From NCBI GenBank assembly GCA_022482785.1, contig JAKVON010000002.1, positions 213,359 to 277,358 of the forward strand: DNA of 64,000 nucleotides. Direction: 5' to 3'. The DNA is from Atopobiaceae bacterium. Lineage in GTDB: Bacteria > Actinomycetota > Coriobacteriia > Coriobacteriales > Atopobiaceae. A model generated the notes under the pieces. The model was given only the letters and a program-made list of their open reading frames with translations, searched no databases and had not been told where the DNA came from. This document shows, piece by piece, positions 24,250 to 32,871 of the stretch (its first letter is position 1; every line of letters starts with the position of its first letter). The translations under genes were made by a program, and so were the position numbers.

Positions 24250-25962
24250 ATGCCTCGATCAACATGCAGGGAGCCTCTCGTGGATGGGTGGTCCGTCGCC
24301 TTCGGCGTGGCCGTCGCCGCGGGATGGGTGCTCGGCCTCTGGCTCGAGCCCTACTTCGTGGCGGGGGGGACGGGATGGCTGCCCGCCTTCCCGCCTCTTC
24401 TGGCCGTCGTCGGCGTGCTGCTCGCCTGTGGCCTCTCGGCTGCCGCCGGCTGGGCGTTCCGGCGCTTCGACCATGCCGCCGAGGATGGCGCGGCGGACGC
24501 GTCGAGTGGCGATCCTGCGTGCGTCCCCGTGCGCGACGTGCTGGCACGGGCCGGCATCCTCCTCGCCTCCTGGCTGCCCTACCTGCTGGTCCGCTTCCCC
24601 GGCAACATCGACGACGACACGGTCGTCGAGCTCATGCAGCACTACGGCCTCGCGCCGGCCTCCGATCACCACCCGTGGTTCGACACGCAGGTCTTCGGCC
24701 TGTTCTGGGACCTGGGGGGCGTGCTCGGCTCCCATCTGTGGTCGCTTCTCGTCTTCTCGCTGGCGCAGATGGCGGTGACGGCTCTCGCCCTGGGACTCTC
24801 CCTGGTCTACCTGCGTCGCCGCATGGGGGCGCCTGCCGGCTTCGTGCGCGGCTCGACCATCTTCCTCGCCGCCTTCCCCTTCGTGCCCCTCGTGGCCCAG
24901 TCCATGGCCAAGGACATGCTCTTCTCCTGGGTCTACGTGCTGTTCCTCATGTGCTACGTCGAGGTTGCCCTCACACGTGGCAAGGCCCTGGCAAACCGTC
25001 GCTTCGCGCTCGCGTGCCTGGCCGTCACGCTGCTGCTCATGCTCGCCAAGAAGACGGGGATGTACGTGTGCGGCGCGGCCGGCGTCGTGCTGCTGCTGTG
25101 GTCGCGCGAGCGGAGGTGCGAGCTCGCGCTCGGGCTGGTCGTCGCATTCGCCCTCTTCTGCGGCGGATGGACCGCGCTCCTGCATGCGTGGGACGTCGAC
25201 GTCAGCCCCAGCGGGGAGGCCCTCTCGGTGGCCGCCCAGCAGACGGCCCGCGTGATGGCCGACCACGGCTCGGAGGTCGACCAGGCGGATCGCACGACCC
25301 TCTCTGCCGTCTGGTACGAGCTCGACACCATGGGCGCAGGCTACGTGGCCGGCCGCTCGGATGCCGAGAAGTGGCGTTGGAACGCCACGGCCTCGACCAG
25401 TGACAAGCTTGCCTACCTGGGCCTGTATTGCCGTCTCGGCCTTCGCTACCCGGGCACCTACGCGCTCGCGTTCCTCGGGACCACGATCGAGGTGTTCGCC
25501 CCCGTCGTGAACGCCCCGCTTTCGAGCGACGCGTCCTACGAGAGCTCGCTGTGGTATCTCGACAAGGTGGGCACGGACGAGCGCGACTACGAGAGGCTCG
25601 TCTACTTCGGCATGTCCGACGACACCGCCCGCTCGCTCATGGGCGGGGCGACGCGACCCGCCTGGTCTGCCGCCGCCTCCGACGTTCTCGACCAGGCCTA
25701 CTCCGCCATCGTGGGCGTCTGCCCCTGGCCCTTCTCCAAGGCGCCGTACCTCGCCTGGATTCCCCTGGCCGTGCTGCTCTATGCCTGCAGGCGCAGGAGC
25801 GCCCTGGTGGCCGTGTGCCTGTGGCCCGTGCTTCTCAACCTGGGCAGCGTGCTGCTCGGCCCCATAGCCCTTCCGCGCTACATGGTCGCCGCGGTGTACG
25901 CCGCGCCCCTCGCGTTGGGGATGGCGTTCCTCGCGGGCAGGGACAAGCGCGACGTCGCATGA
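24250..25962 (+). CDS. DUF6020-like multi-spanning membrane protein (paralog A)
   Basis: A 570-residue protein with about 12 membrane segments. The signature LLVRFPGNIDDDTVVELMQH, then HHPWFDTQVFG, and later AQSMAKDMLFSW and AKKTGMYV match the pattern of a family of large membrane proteins common in coriobacteria and clostridia (annotated DUF6020). The neighbouring minus-strand gene at 25969-27654 has the same order (YYPGTSMNDQ, SSQHPFAYCA, SSVKDTLFSF, TRNNGLALI) and is a diverged paralog. The conserved D/N-rich first loop suggests a GT-C-type transferase or flippase role, but no substrate is known. Start ATG 24250. Confidence 0.6.
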   Translation: MPRSTCREPLVDGWSVAFGVAVAAGWVLGLWLEPYFVAGGTGWLPAFPPLLAVVGVLLACGLSAAAGWAFRRFDHAAEDGAADASSGDPACVPVRDVLARAGILLASWLPYLLVRFPGNIDDDTVVELMQHYGLAPASDHHPWFDTQVFGLFWDLGGVLGSHLWSLLVFSLAQMAVTALALGLSLVYLRRRMGAPAGFVRGSTIFLAAFPFVPLVAQSMAKDMLFSWVYVLFLMCYVEVALTRGKALANRRFALACLAVTLLLMLAKKTGMYVCGAAGVVLLLWSRERRCELALGLVVAFALFCGGWTALLHAWDVDVSPSGEALSVAAQQTARVMADHGSEVDQADRTTLSAVWYELDTMGAGYVAGRSDAEKWRWNATASTSDKLAYLGLYCRLGLRYPGTYALAFLGTTIEVFAPVVNAPLSSDASYESSLWYLDKVGTDERDYERLVYFGMSDDTARSLMGGATRPAWSAAASDVLDQAYSAIVGVCPWPFSKAPYLAWIPLAVLLYACRRRSALVAVCLWPVLLNLGSVLLGPIALPRYMVAAVYAAPLALGMAFLAGRDKRDVA

Positions 25963-25968
25963 CCTGCG

Positions 25969-27654
25969 CTATGCGTCGTCGCGCGCGTGAGGGACGATCG
26001 GGGGCAGAGCGACCAGACCGACAAGGACGGGAATTGAGATCAAGAAGCCGAACCCGTAACGCAGTGCATCCGAGAGCGGCGTCGATGCCATGAGAGAGAT
26101 CCAAAGGGCCAGGAGCGGGGTCACTACGAGCAGGGCTCTCGCCGTGCCGGAGCGATGGCATATGAGCAAGGCGAAGATGACCACGACAAAGAAGAGCGCC
26201 CCGTTTCCGGGGCTGACTACCAGTGGCTGGTAGACGTCGTGGAACCATGTCGAGATACCCTCTGGGTAAAGCGTCTGGGTTTTAAGCGAATATGTCGACA
26301 TCGCCCTGTTCTCCGACTCGCTGTCCGTGCTGTTCGAGTCTATGGAGAAGAAGTAGGACTGGCTTTTTCTCGGCGGTGCGGTGATGTCCCAGCAACCGTG
26401 GGTTTCCGCGAGCCACGCCCTCAAATAGATGTCGGGATTCGAAAGCCCGATGCTTGCCCAGGTCAGAAGGAACTCTCTCTTATGGCCGTTCAGGTATTCC
26501 TTGTTGAGCGCAGCCACTTTGGACGATCCCTTGATCCCATCCGCCAGGATGGGCCAATATGCCTTGCTGACGAGCGACATGTCGAGAAACCTGGAGAGGT
26601 CCTCGCGCTGAGCCGCATCGAGCGACGCCTCGTCGGAGACGGCGACGGCCGATACCTGTTGGAGCGGCACGCCGAGGGCCTCCTGAACCTTTGTGGGGGC
26701 GCCAAGCACCTTTGCGGCGAACAACGCTGGCGAGATGGCCAGGGCTGACGAAACTGCGATGCAGATCGCGGTCTCTTTCCGTGCACTCGCCTCCCTCGTG
26801 GCAACGAGCAAGACAATTGCCAGGATGGCAATAAGGGCTAGCCCATTGTTCCTGGTGAGGCACGTGGCAAAGCACAATGCCGCGAGGATGCCGCGCGCGC
26901 TTCGCGACTCGAATATCCTCGGGTTGCCGAGCGTCTCGACAAGGAGGGGAATCCAGAGCAGGAGAACGAACGAGAAAAGCGTGTCCTTGACCGACGAGAT
27001 GGCATAGTTCTGGACGACGGGCGTGGCTGCGAAGAACGCCGCGATGGCGATCGATCCTTTTCCCAGGCCCCTCCAGGCAAGCCAGCTCGTGACGATGGAT
27101 GCGATGCCGGCGCACAACGCCATCCGCACGAGCACGAAAAAGGCGAAACCCGGGTTTCCGGTGCCGAACAGGGCGTTGCTCGCCCTGACGGAACCTGAGA
27201 GCAGGGCGCAATAGGCAAATGGATGCTGAGAGGACAGGCCGATCGGGCTGAGAATGATCCACATCTGGTCGTTCATGGACGTGCCTGGATAGTAGTTGAG
27301 AAATACCAGGAGCCAGGTGAGGAAGATGACGCAGAAAAAGCAGAGGATCCGTTTTCGATTGCCAGCGAGAAAGGCATCGACTCCGCCTGTCGCTGCGCGA
27401 GGTTGCCGCGCGGCGACAGGGATGACGCGTCCGAGAAAAGCGAAGGCTGCTAGTGCGACTGCCAGACAGATTACGAAGAAAGCCAGGTCATCAGGGCCCA
27501 GCGACCGGGGGAAGTTACCGGGAAAGGTCGATTGGGCGCTGCCCGTGAGGGAAAGCGTTCGCTCGAATGTGAGAACGCCTGCAGTGTAGAGTGCCGCAAG
27601 GAAGGCGGCACATGCCAATCCCACATCGATGCCAAAGTCGCGAACGTGTCTCAT
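25969..27654 (-). CDS. DUF6020-like multi-spanning membrane protein (paralog B)
   Basis: A 561-residue membrane protein of the same family as the gene at 24250-25962, to which it converges with a 6-base gap. Shared landmarks are NYYPGTSMNDQMWIILSPIG, QHPFAYCALL, VQNYAISSVKDTLFSFVLLL and CLTRNNGLALI. An extracytoplasmic stretch near 400-480 (WDITAPPRKSQSYFFSIDSN and following) is followed by three more helices. Its codon use is less G/C-biased than paralog A, so it may have been acquired separately rather than by recent duplication. Function unknown. Confidence 0.6.
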   Translation of the reverse strand: MRHVRDFGIDVGLACAAFLAALYTAGVLTFERTLSLTGSAQSTFPGNFPRSLGPDDLAFFVICLAVALAAFAFLGRVIPVAARQPRAATGGVDAFLAGNRKRILCFFCVIFLTWLLVFLNYYPGTSMNDQMWIILSPIGLSSQHPFAYCALLSGSVRASNALFGTGNPGFAFFVLVRMALCAGIASIVTSWLAWRGLGKGSIAIAAFFAATPVVQNYAISSVKDTLFSFVLLLWIPLLVETLGNPRIFESRSARGILAALCFATCLTRNNGLALIAILAIVLLVATREASARKETAICIAVSSALAISPALFAAKVLGAPTKVQEALGVPLQQVSAVAVSDEASLDAAQREDLSRFLDMSLVSKAYWPILADGIKGSSKVAALNKEYLNGHKREFLLTWASIGLSNPDIYLRAWLAETHGCWDITAPPRKSQSYFFSIDSNSTDSESENRAMSTYSLKTQTLYPEGISTWFHDVYQPLVVSPGNGALFFVVVIFALLICHRSGTARALLVVTPLLALWISLMASTPLSDALRYGFGFLISIPVLVGLVALPPIVPHARDDA

Positions 27655-27765
27655 CGTCTCTCAATCCGAGAAAAGTGCTTTTCCGATTGTACCTGTTTCG
27701 CATGCGTACGGCTGATAGGCTCATACGGCGGCAGGGTCTGCTCCATCCCTGCGCTTCCCTTGTGC

Positions 27766-27777
27766 ACGTGCTACACT
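27766..27777 (+). promoter_or_regulatory. Candidate promoter of the TPP riboswitch transcript
   Basis: ACGTGCTACACT, identical to the 12-mer upstream of the B12 riboswitch at 7285. It contains the extended -10 TGCTACACT, 12 bases before the conserved TPP aptamer begins. Confidence 0.5.
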
Positions 27778-27788
27778 CGCAGGCGTAC

Positions 27789-27880
<92 letters not shown>

Positions 27881-27891
27881 CTTGTCTTCGA

Positions 27892-27925
27892 ACCCCGTGC
27901 CGGCCCGGTGCGGGGTCCTTCTTTT
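27892..27925 (+). terminator. Intrinsic terminator of the TPP riboswitch
   Basis: ACCCCGTGCC (27892-27901) pairs with GGTGCGGGGT (27907-27916), using two G:U pairs, and is followed by CCTTCTTTT. It lies between the aptamer and the first gene of the operon, as expected for an expression platform. Confidence 0.75.
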
Positions 27926-27952
27926 CCGGGGCCTCGCGGAAAAGGAGGAAGC

Positions 27953-28279
27953 ATGAACTGTTCCGTTGCCATCCAGCTCCTACCGCTCGACGCGTCGAGC
28001 GACGAGGAGACCTGTCGAATCGTCGACGAGGTCATCGCGGCCATCGCCGCCTCGGGGGTGAGCTACTACGTGGGGCCCTTCGAGACCGCTATCGAGGGCG
28101 ACTACGACACCTGCATGGAGGTGCTCAAGAACTGCCAGCTCGTGGCCGCGAAGGCTGGATGCGGCCAGATGATGTGCTACGCCAAGATCGACTACCGCCC
28201 GTCGGGCGACGTCATGACCACGGAGCACAAGGTGGGCAAGTACCACGACGGCGACGCCGCCCCGGCAGACGCGGCCTAG
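27953..28279 (+). CDS. Thiamine-binding protein of the MTH1187/YkoF type
   Basis: A 108-residue cytoplasmic protein with the ferredoxin-like fold of the thiamine_BP family (SVAIQLLPLDAS, EVIAAIAASGVSYYVGPFET, AIEGDYDTCMEVLKNC). The conserved ETAIEGD segment forms the ligand pocket in this family. These proteins bind thiamine or its pyrimidine moiety (HMP) and are encoded with thiXYZ genes. It is the first gene after the TPP riboswitch and has an ideal AAAGGAGGAA ribosome binding site, fixing ATG 27953. Confidence 0.85.
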   Translation: MNCSVAIQLLPLDASSDEETCRIVDEVIAAIAASGVSYYVGPFETAIEGDYDTCMEVLKNCQLVAAKAGCGQMMCYAKIDYRPSGDVMTTEHKVGKYHDGDAAPADAA

Positions 28280-28284
28280 CCCTC

Positions 28285-29067
28285 ATGGCCTCGGCTCGCG
28301 AACGTGCGGCGCGCGGGTGGGTCGCGCCCACCGTCACCGCGCTCGTCATCATCGGCGTCTGGCAGGCCGTGTGCTCGCTCGGGCTCGTCCCGGACTTCAT
28401 GCTGCCCGGCCCCGTCGACGTCGTCCGAGCTCTCGCCGACGACGCGCTCCTGCTGCTCGCGCACTCCGCGACCACGCTCGCGGAGGCCGCCCTGGGCCTC
28501 GCCATCGGGGTCGCCCTTGGATTTGCCATAGCCTGCCTCATGGATCGCTTCGAGACGGTTTACCGGGCGCTCGACCCGCTGGTCACCGTGTCGCAGACCA
28601 TCCCCACCGTGGCCATCGCGCCTCTCCTGGTGCTGTGGTTCGGCTACGGGATCCTGCCCAAGGTGGTGCTCGTCGTGATCACCACGTTCTTCCCGATCAC
28701 GGTGGCCCTCGCAAGCGGGTTCAAGTCTGTCGACCCCGATGTGCTCGACCTCATGCGCACCATGGACGCCACGCGCTGGCAGGTCTTTCGCTACGCCAAG
28801 CTCCCGGCCGCGGCCGGGCAGTTCTTTGGCGGCCTGCGCATCAGCGCCACCTACGCCATCGTGGGCGCCGTCATCGCCGAATGGCTTGGCGGAGCCTCCG
28901 GCCTGGGCGTCTACATGACGCGCGTGCGCAAGTCGTTCTCGTATGACCGCATGTTCGCGGCCATCATCGTCATATCCGCGCTCTCGCTCGCGCTCATGAA
29001 GGGGGTCGACGCGTTGCAGCGCGCCTGCATGCCCTGGGAGCGGGCCGAAAGGAAGAAGCAATCATGA
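28285..29067 (+). CDS. ABC transporter permease for thiamine pyrimidine precursor (ThiX-like)
   Basis: A 260-residue SsuC/TauC-type permease with six helices. It contains the EAA-like loop GFKSVDPDVLDLMRTMDATR and SYDRMFAAIIVISALS. Family members in TPP-regulated operons import N-formyl-4-amino-5-aminomethyl-2-methylpyrimidine or HMP. It sits 5 bases after the thiamine-binding gene and its stop overlaps the binding-protein gene start (ATGA at 29064). Confidence 0.85.
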   Translation: MASARERAARGWVAPTVTALVIIGVWQAVCSLGLVPDFMLPGPVDVVRALADDALLLLAHSATTLAEAALGLAIGVALGFAIACLMDRFETVYRALDPLVTVSQTIPTVAIAPLLVLWFGYGILPKVVLVVITTFFPITVALASGFKSVDPDVLDLMRTMDATRWQVFRYAKLPAAAGQFFGGLRISATYAIVGAVIAEWLGGASGLGVYMTRVRKSFSYDRMFAAIIVISALSLALMKGVDALQRACMPWERAERKKQS

Positions 29068-30074
29068 ACCTCCTCGATACTCCGATCACGCGCCGCCAGC
29101 TCCTCGTCGGGGGAGGCGCAGCGGCCTTGGGCCTCGCCCTCTCGGGATGCGCCGGCAAGCGTCCTACCAGCACCACCTCACTCACCCTCGTGCTCGACTA
29201 CACCCCCAACACCAACCACACGGGCATCTACGTGGCGCTCGACAAGGGCTACTACGCAGACGAGGGCATCGCCCTCGACGTGCAGCAGCCGCCCGAGGAC
29301 GGTGCCGATGCACTCGTGGGCTCGGGGCTGGCCCAGCTGGGCGTGAGCTACCAGGACACCATGGCCAACTACCTGGGATCCGATCAGACCCTTCCCGTGA
29401 CGGCCATCGCCGCCGTGATCCAGCACAACACCTCGGGCATCATGAGCCGCGCGGCAGACGGCATCACACGTCCGGCCGCCATGCAGGGCCACACCTATGC
29501 CACCTGGGGAATCGACGTCGAGCAGGCCATCGTGAGAAGCGTGGTAACCACCGACGGGGGCGACTTCTCGAAGGTGAGCCTCGTGCCCTGCAACACCACC
29601 GACGAGGTCGCGAGCCTCAGCGCCAACGAGTTCGACACCGTGTGGGTCTACGAGGCGTGGGCTGTGCAGAATGCCAAGGTCAAGGGCTTCGACTACGGCT
29701 ACTTCTCCTTCGCCGACATAGACTCCGCCTTCGATTACTACACCCCGGTCATCGTCGCCAACGACGGCTTCCTCAAGGCCTCGCCCGACGTGGCGAAGGC
29801 GTTCCTGCGCGCTACGCGCAAGGGCTACGAGTACGCGGCGGCTCACCCCTCGGAGGCGGCGGACATCCTGGTCAAGGCCGTGCCCGAGCTGGATTCGGCC
29901 CTCGTGCGCAAGAGCCAGGAGTTCCTCGCCGACAAGTACGTGGCCGACGCCTCCGCCTGGGGCGTCATCGACGGTTCGCGCTGGGACCGCTTCTACTCCT
30001 GGCTGGGAGCAGAGGGCCTCACCGCCAAGGCGATCGGCTCGGGTGTGGGCTTCTCGGGAGACTACCTTGCCTAG
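29064..30074 (+). CDS. Solute-binding lipoprotein, NMT1/THI5-like (ThiY-like)
   Basis: A 336-residue exported binding protein. The Tat motif TRRQLL (from Thr9) and the lipobox LSGC (acylated Cys29) indicate a Tat-exported lipoprotein. The mature part starts LTLVLDYTPNTNHTGIYVAL, the hallmark of the NMT1/THI5-like family that binds pyrimidine precursors of thiamine. Its neighbours are the permease (4-base overlap) and the ATPase gene (8-base overlap), forming a full ABC importer under TPP control. Confidence 0.9.
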   Translation: MNLLDTPITRRQLLVGGGAAALGLALSGCAGKRPTSTTSLTLVLDYTPNTNHTGIYVALDKGYYADEGIALDVQQPPEDGADALVGSGLAQLGVSYQDTMANYLGSDQTLPVTAIAAVIQHNTSGIMSRAADGITRPAAMQGHTYATWGIDVEQAIVRSVVTTDGGDFSKVSLVPCNTTDEVASLSANEFDTVWVYEAWAVQNAKVKGFDYGYFSFADIDSAFDYYTPVIVANDGFLKASPDVAKAFLRATRKGYEYAAAHPSEAADILVKAVPELDSALVRKSQEFLADKYVADASAWGVIDGSRWDRFYSWLGAEGLTAKAIGSGVGFSGDYLA

Positions 30075-30846
30075 CTCGCATGACAACGGCAGCGAGGCCC
30101 CCGCGCTCGAGGCGCGTGGGGTCTCGCTGTCGTGGGAGAGCGAGCCGGTGGTCCGAGACATCTCCGTGCTGGTGCCGAACGGGGAGGTGGTCTGCCTCGT
30201 TGGGCGCTCAGGCTGCGGAAAGACCACGCTGTTCCATGCGCTCGCTGGCCTCACCAGGCCCGATGCGGGAACGGTGCTGCTCCATGGCGAGGACGTCACG
30301 GGACGTCCGGGACGTGTGAGCTACATGCTGCAGAAGGACCTGCTCCTGCCCAGTAGAACCGTGATCGACAACGTCTGCCTGCCGCTCGTCGTCGCAGGCG
30401 AGAGGCCTGCGGCGGCGCGGGACAAGGCCCGTCCCCTCTTCGCGAGATTTGGCCTCGAGGGCACCGAACGCCTCTGGCCAAGCCAGCTCTCGGGCGGCAT
30501 GCGCCAGCGCGCGGCGCTGCTCCGCACGTACCTCATGGCCAACGACGTGGTGCTCCTCGACGAGCCGTTCAGCGCCCTCGATGCGCTCACGAGGGCGGAC
30601 ATGCGTGGCTGGTTCTGCGACATGGCACGCGAGCTGGGGCTTTCCGCGCTCGTGATCACGCATGACGTGGACGAGGCGGTGTCCATGGCGAGCAGGGTCT
30701 ACGTCATGCGGGGAAATCCCGCGGCGGGGGAGGCCACCGTCATAGCCGGTGCCGTCGACATCGCGCGACCTGGAGCACGCGAGGGCTTCGAGCTCACGCC
30801 CGAGTTCCTGGCCGCAAAGCGCGAGGTGCTGGGGCTTCTGGGGTAG
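30067..30846 (+). CDS. ABC transporter ATPase for thiamine pyrimidine precursor (ThiZ-like)
   Basis: A 259-residue nucleotide-binding subunit with Walker A GRSGCGKTT, Q-loop YMLQKDLLLP, signature LSGGMRQR, Walker B VVLLDEPF and H-loop ITHDVDEA, most similar to SsuB/TauB/ThiZ. TTG at 30067 is chosen since GGGAG lies eight bases upstream; a GTG at 30043 is possible. The gene overlaps the binding-protein gene end. It is the last gene of the operon; a nested palindromic repeat follows after 28 bases and may shield the transcript end. Confidence 0.85.
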   Translation: MPSSHDNGSEAPALEARGVSLSWESEPVVRDISVLVPNGEVVCLVGRSGCGKTTLFHALAGLTRPDAGTVLLHGEDVTGRPGRVSYMLQKDLLLPSRTVIDNVCLPLVVAGERPAAARDKARPLFARFGLEGTERLWPSQLSGGMRQRAALLRTYLMANDVVLLDEPFSALDALTRADMRGWFCDMARELGLSALVITHDVDEAVSMASRVYVMRGNPAAGEATVIAGAVDIARPGAREGFELTPEFLAAKREVLGLLG

Positions 30847-30874
30847 GGGCACGGGTCCCGGCCGGTGCAGCGGT

Positions 30875-31047
30875 GGCAGTAAAAGTAGGGTTTGCGGTTC
30901 TCGCGTCGGGCGGCGTGGCAGAAAAAGTCGAGTGTGCGGTTCTGAAATCGGTCCGGCATGACTTGCAGCCCTCGTAGGACGACCGCACTCTCGACTTTTT
31001 CTGCCAGCTGTCGCGCGGTGAGAACCGCACACTCGACTTTTACTGCC
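30875..31047. repeat. Nested double palindrome built from four copies of one 27-bp unit
   Basis: A unit with consensus GGCAGWAAAAGTCGAGTGTG plus CGGTTCT occurs twice forward (30875-30902, 30917-30943) and twice inverted (30981-31005, 31020-31047). The outer pair carries GGCAGTAAAAG and the inner pair GGCAGAAAAAG, so each inverted copy matches its own partner better than its neighbour. The result is two concentric hairpins between the thiamine operon and the convergent toxin gene. There is no reading frame of interest in 30847-31072. Confidence 0.8.
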
Positions 31048-31072
31048 AAGACCACGCGCGCAGCCCTGCGGG

Positions 31073-31405
31073 TCACAGCTCCATGTTTCGTTGAGCTGCT
31101 AGCTTGTAGACGATGCCGTCGGTACGAGCGGCGATGACGATGACTCGCATGGCATCCTCACTACGAACGAGCTTGTATACGACGCGAATGCCCTGCTTGC
31201 GCAGCTTGATCTTGTAGCACCCAGTGAGGTCGATACCCATTCTGTTTCCCAGTGGTTTGCCATAGCCGCCCTCGCTCTGAGGTAAAGGGTTTGTACTCAC
31301 ACGTTGTAGCAACTTGATGACTTCGCGTTTGCATGATCCATCGAGACCAAGGTAGTCTTCTCTTGCTGCTCGCGTAAGCTCAACGTGCCACACGCCTTGT
31401 GGCAC
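31073..31405 (-). CDS. RelE/ParE-superfamily toxin
   Basis: A 110-residue protein with the short alpha/beta toxin fold. It begins WHVELTRAAREDYLGLD, has LQRVSTNPLPQSEGGYGKPL and the strands TGCYKIKLRKQGIRVVYKLV and MRVIVIAARTDGIVY. This is the usual RelE pattern with basic residues on the central strands, so ribosome-dependent mRNA cleavage is likely; a ParE-type gyrase poison is a less probable alternative. It lies 2 bases after the antitoxin gene on the same strand, as in most type II systems. Confidence 0.85.
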   Translation of the reverse strand: MPQGVWHVELTRAAREDYLGLDGSCKREVIKLLQRVSTNPLPQSEGGYGKPLGNRMGIDLTGCYKIKLRKQGIRVVYKLVRSEDAMRVIVIAARTDGIVYKLAAQRNMEL

Positions 31406-31407
31406 GG

Positions 31408-31731
31408 TTACTCCAGTTCCACATCGGGGATGGCGTCAATCTCATCTTGGGAGATGCCGGAGTCGCGCATGACTTCCTCGAGTGGAATCGGCTCCTCGTC
31501 GTCCATGTGCTCGAGGCGGTCCTTGGTGAGGGAGAGCAGGTAATACTCCTCCTCGGCCTCGCTCATGCGGCGGTAGTCCTCCACGGTGACGATGACGCCG
31601 ATAGGCTGGTTGTTCCTGAGCACCACAACGGGGTCATTGTCCTTGACGCGTGCGAACACCTGCGTGGCCTTGCCCTGGGAGAACTGTGAGATGGGGACCA
31701 TGTTATCGAGCAGAGCTGCAGCGCCAGACAT
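31408..31731 (-). CDS. Phd/YefM-type antitoxin
   Basis: A 107-residue protein whose first 60 residues (MVPISQFSQGKATQVFARVK and PVVVLRNNQPIGVIVTVEDY) form the Phd/YefM DNA-binding fold. An acidic C-terminal segment (HMDDEEPIPLEEVMRDSGIS) would wrap the toxin. It precedes the RelE-type gene in the normal antitoxin-toxin order and would autoregulate the pair. An AT-rich region upstream (31740-31790) with TACTAT on the minus strand could hold the promoter and operator. Confidence 0.85.
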   Translation of the reverse strand: MSGAAALLDNMVPISQFSQGKATQVFARVKDNDPVVVLRNNQPIGVIVTVEDYRRMSEAEEEYYLLSLTKDRLEHMDDEEPIPLEEVMRDSGISQDEIDAIPDVELE

Positions 31732-31943
31732 TTCGCCCTCGATTCATAGATAGTATTGACGTTAAAATAATAACATGAATTCGATGTATCTGGGATTCCG
31801 TTGTAAAGAGACGCGCGCCACGAAGGCGCCTTTCGATATTGCCGCATGTTGTGGCACGCATTCTCAGCTCGTGGCTCAATGCACCACATGTGGGAGTGTT
31901 CTGCCCGTTCGGCCTCCGGGTCATTTCCTGTCTGAATCCTTGC

Positions 31944-32003
31944 TAGAGTATTGCTATAACAACTGTTACATGTTAGAGTATTGCTATAACAACTGTTACA
32001 TGT
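31944..32003. repeat. Perfect 30-bp tandem duplication
   Basis: A 30-bp unit beginning TAGAGTATTGCTATAACAAC is present twice without mismatch (31944-31973 and 31974-32003), just 37 bases before the first glycan gene. The remaining intergenic sequence (31732-31943) is AT-rich without a recognisable gene. Confidence 0.9.
31951..31979 (+). promoter_or_regulatory. Candidate promoter created at the repeat junction
   Basis: TTGCTA in the first repeat copy and TAGAGT at the start of the second copy are separated by exactly 17 bases, a sigma70-like arrangement that exists only because the unit is duplicated. It points toward the sugar-nucleotide genes at 32041. Confidence 0.4.
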
Positions 32004-32040
32004 GCAAGAATCCAATCGTTTCGACCGAGGAGCTCCGCGC

Positions 32041-32832
32041 GTGAAAGTAGTCATCCTGGCAGGCGGCTTTGGCTCTCGCATCTCGGAGGAGAGCCACCTG
32101 CGCCCCAAGCCCATGATCGAGATAGGCGGGGCGCCCATCCTCTGGCACATCATGAAGGGCTACTCGCACTTTGGCTTCAACGAGTTCGTGATTTGCGCGG
32201 GCTACAAGCAACACATGATCAAGGAGTATTTCGACGACTTCTACCTTCATGCGAGCGACGTCTCCTATGACTTCACCGCTGGCGAGAAGAAGGTCACGGT
32301 CCACAACACCAACGTCGAGCCCTGGAAGGTCACCGTGGCAGACACGGGCCTCGAGACCATGACGGCCGGTCGCATCAACCGCGTGCACAAGTATCTGGAC
32401 GACGAGCCGTTCCTGCTCACCTATGGCGATGGGGTCTCAGACCTTGACCCCAATGATCTCATCGCGTTTCACAAGAAGGCCGGCGGCGTGGTCACCCTCA
32501 CCGCCGTCCATGCCCGCCAGCGCTTTGGCGTCCTCGACATCGACCGCAACGGCCAGGTGGGCGACTTCCGCGAGAAGCGCGATCGTGATGAAAGCTACAT
32601 CAACGGCGGCTTCATGTGCTGTGAGCCAGAGGTATTCGACTACTTCGGCCAGAATGGCGCGAATCCAGACGGCGAGGACTTTTCGGGTGTCACGCTCGAA
32701 GCGCTCGCCGCAGACGACAATCTCACCGCGTACCGTTACGATGGGTTCTGGCGCTGCATGGACACGCAGCGGGACAGGGAGCAGCTCGAGCACCTCTGGG
32801 AGTCCGAGAAGGCGCCCTGGAAGGTTTGGTAG
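32041..32832 (+). CDS. rfbF: Glucose-1-phosphate cytidylyltransferase
   Basis: A 263-residue nucleotidyltransferase making CDP-glucose from CTP and glucose-1-phosphate, the entry step of 3,6-dideoxyhexose and branched-sugar pathways. Signature LAGGFGSRISEESHLRPKPM with conserved Lys, then IGGAPILWHIMKGYSHFGFN and FLLTYGDGVSDLD; the GFMCCEPEVFDY and FWRCMDTQRD segments are typical of RfbF/DdhA. GTG at 32041 has GAGGAG nine bases upstream; upstream in-frame codons are in the tandem repeat and are unlikely to be translated. It begins the glycan locus. Confidence 0.93.
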   Translation: MKVVILAGGFGSRISEESHLRPKPMIEIGGAPILWHIMKGYSHFGFNEFVICAGYKQHMIKEYFDDFYLHASDVSYDFTAGEKKVTVHNTNVEPWKVTVADTGLETMTAGRINRVHKYLDDEPFLLTYGDGVSDLDPNDLIAFHKKAGGVVTLTAVHARQRFGVLDIDRNGQVGDFREKRDRDESYINGGFMCCEPEVFDYFGQNGANPDGEDFSGVTLEALAADDNLTAYRYDGFWRCMDTQRDREQLEHLWESEKAPWKVW

Positions 32833-32871
32833 GCAATCCGAACGCATTGAAATGATGTTAGGAGCATCCGC

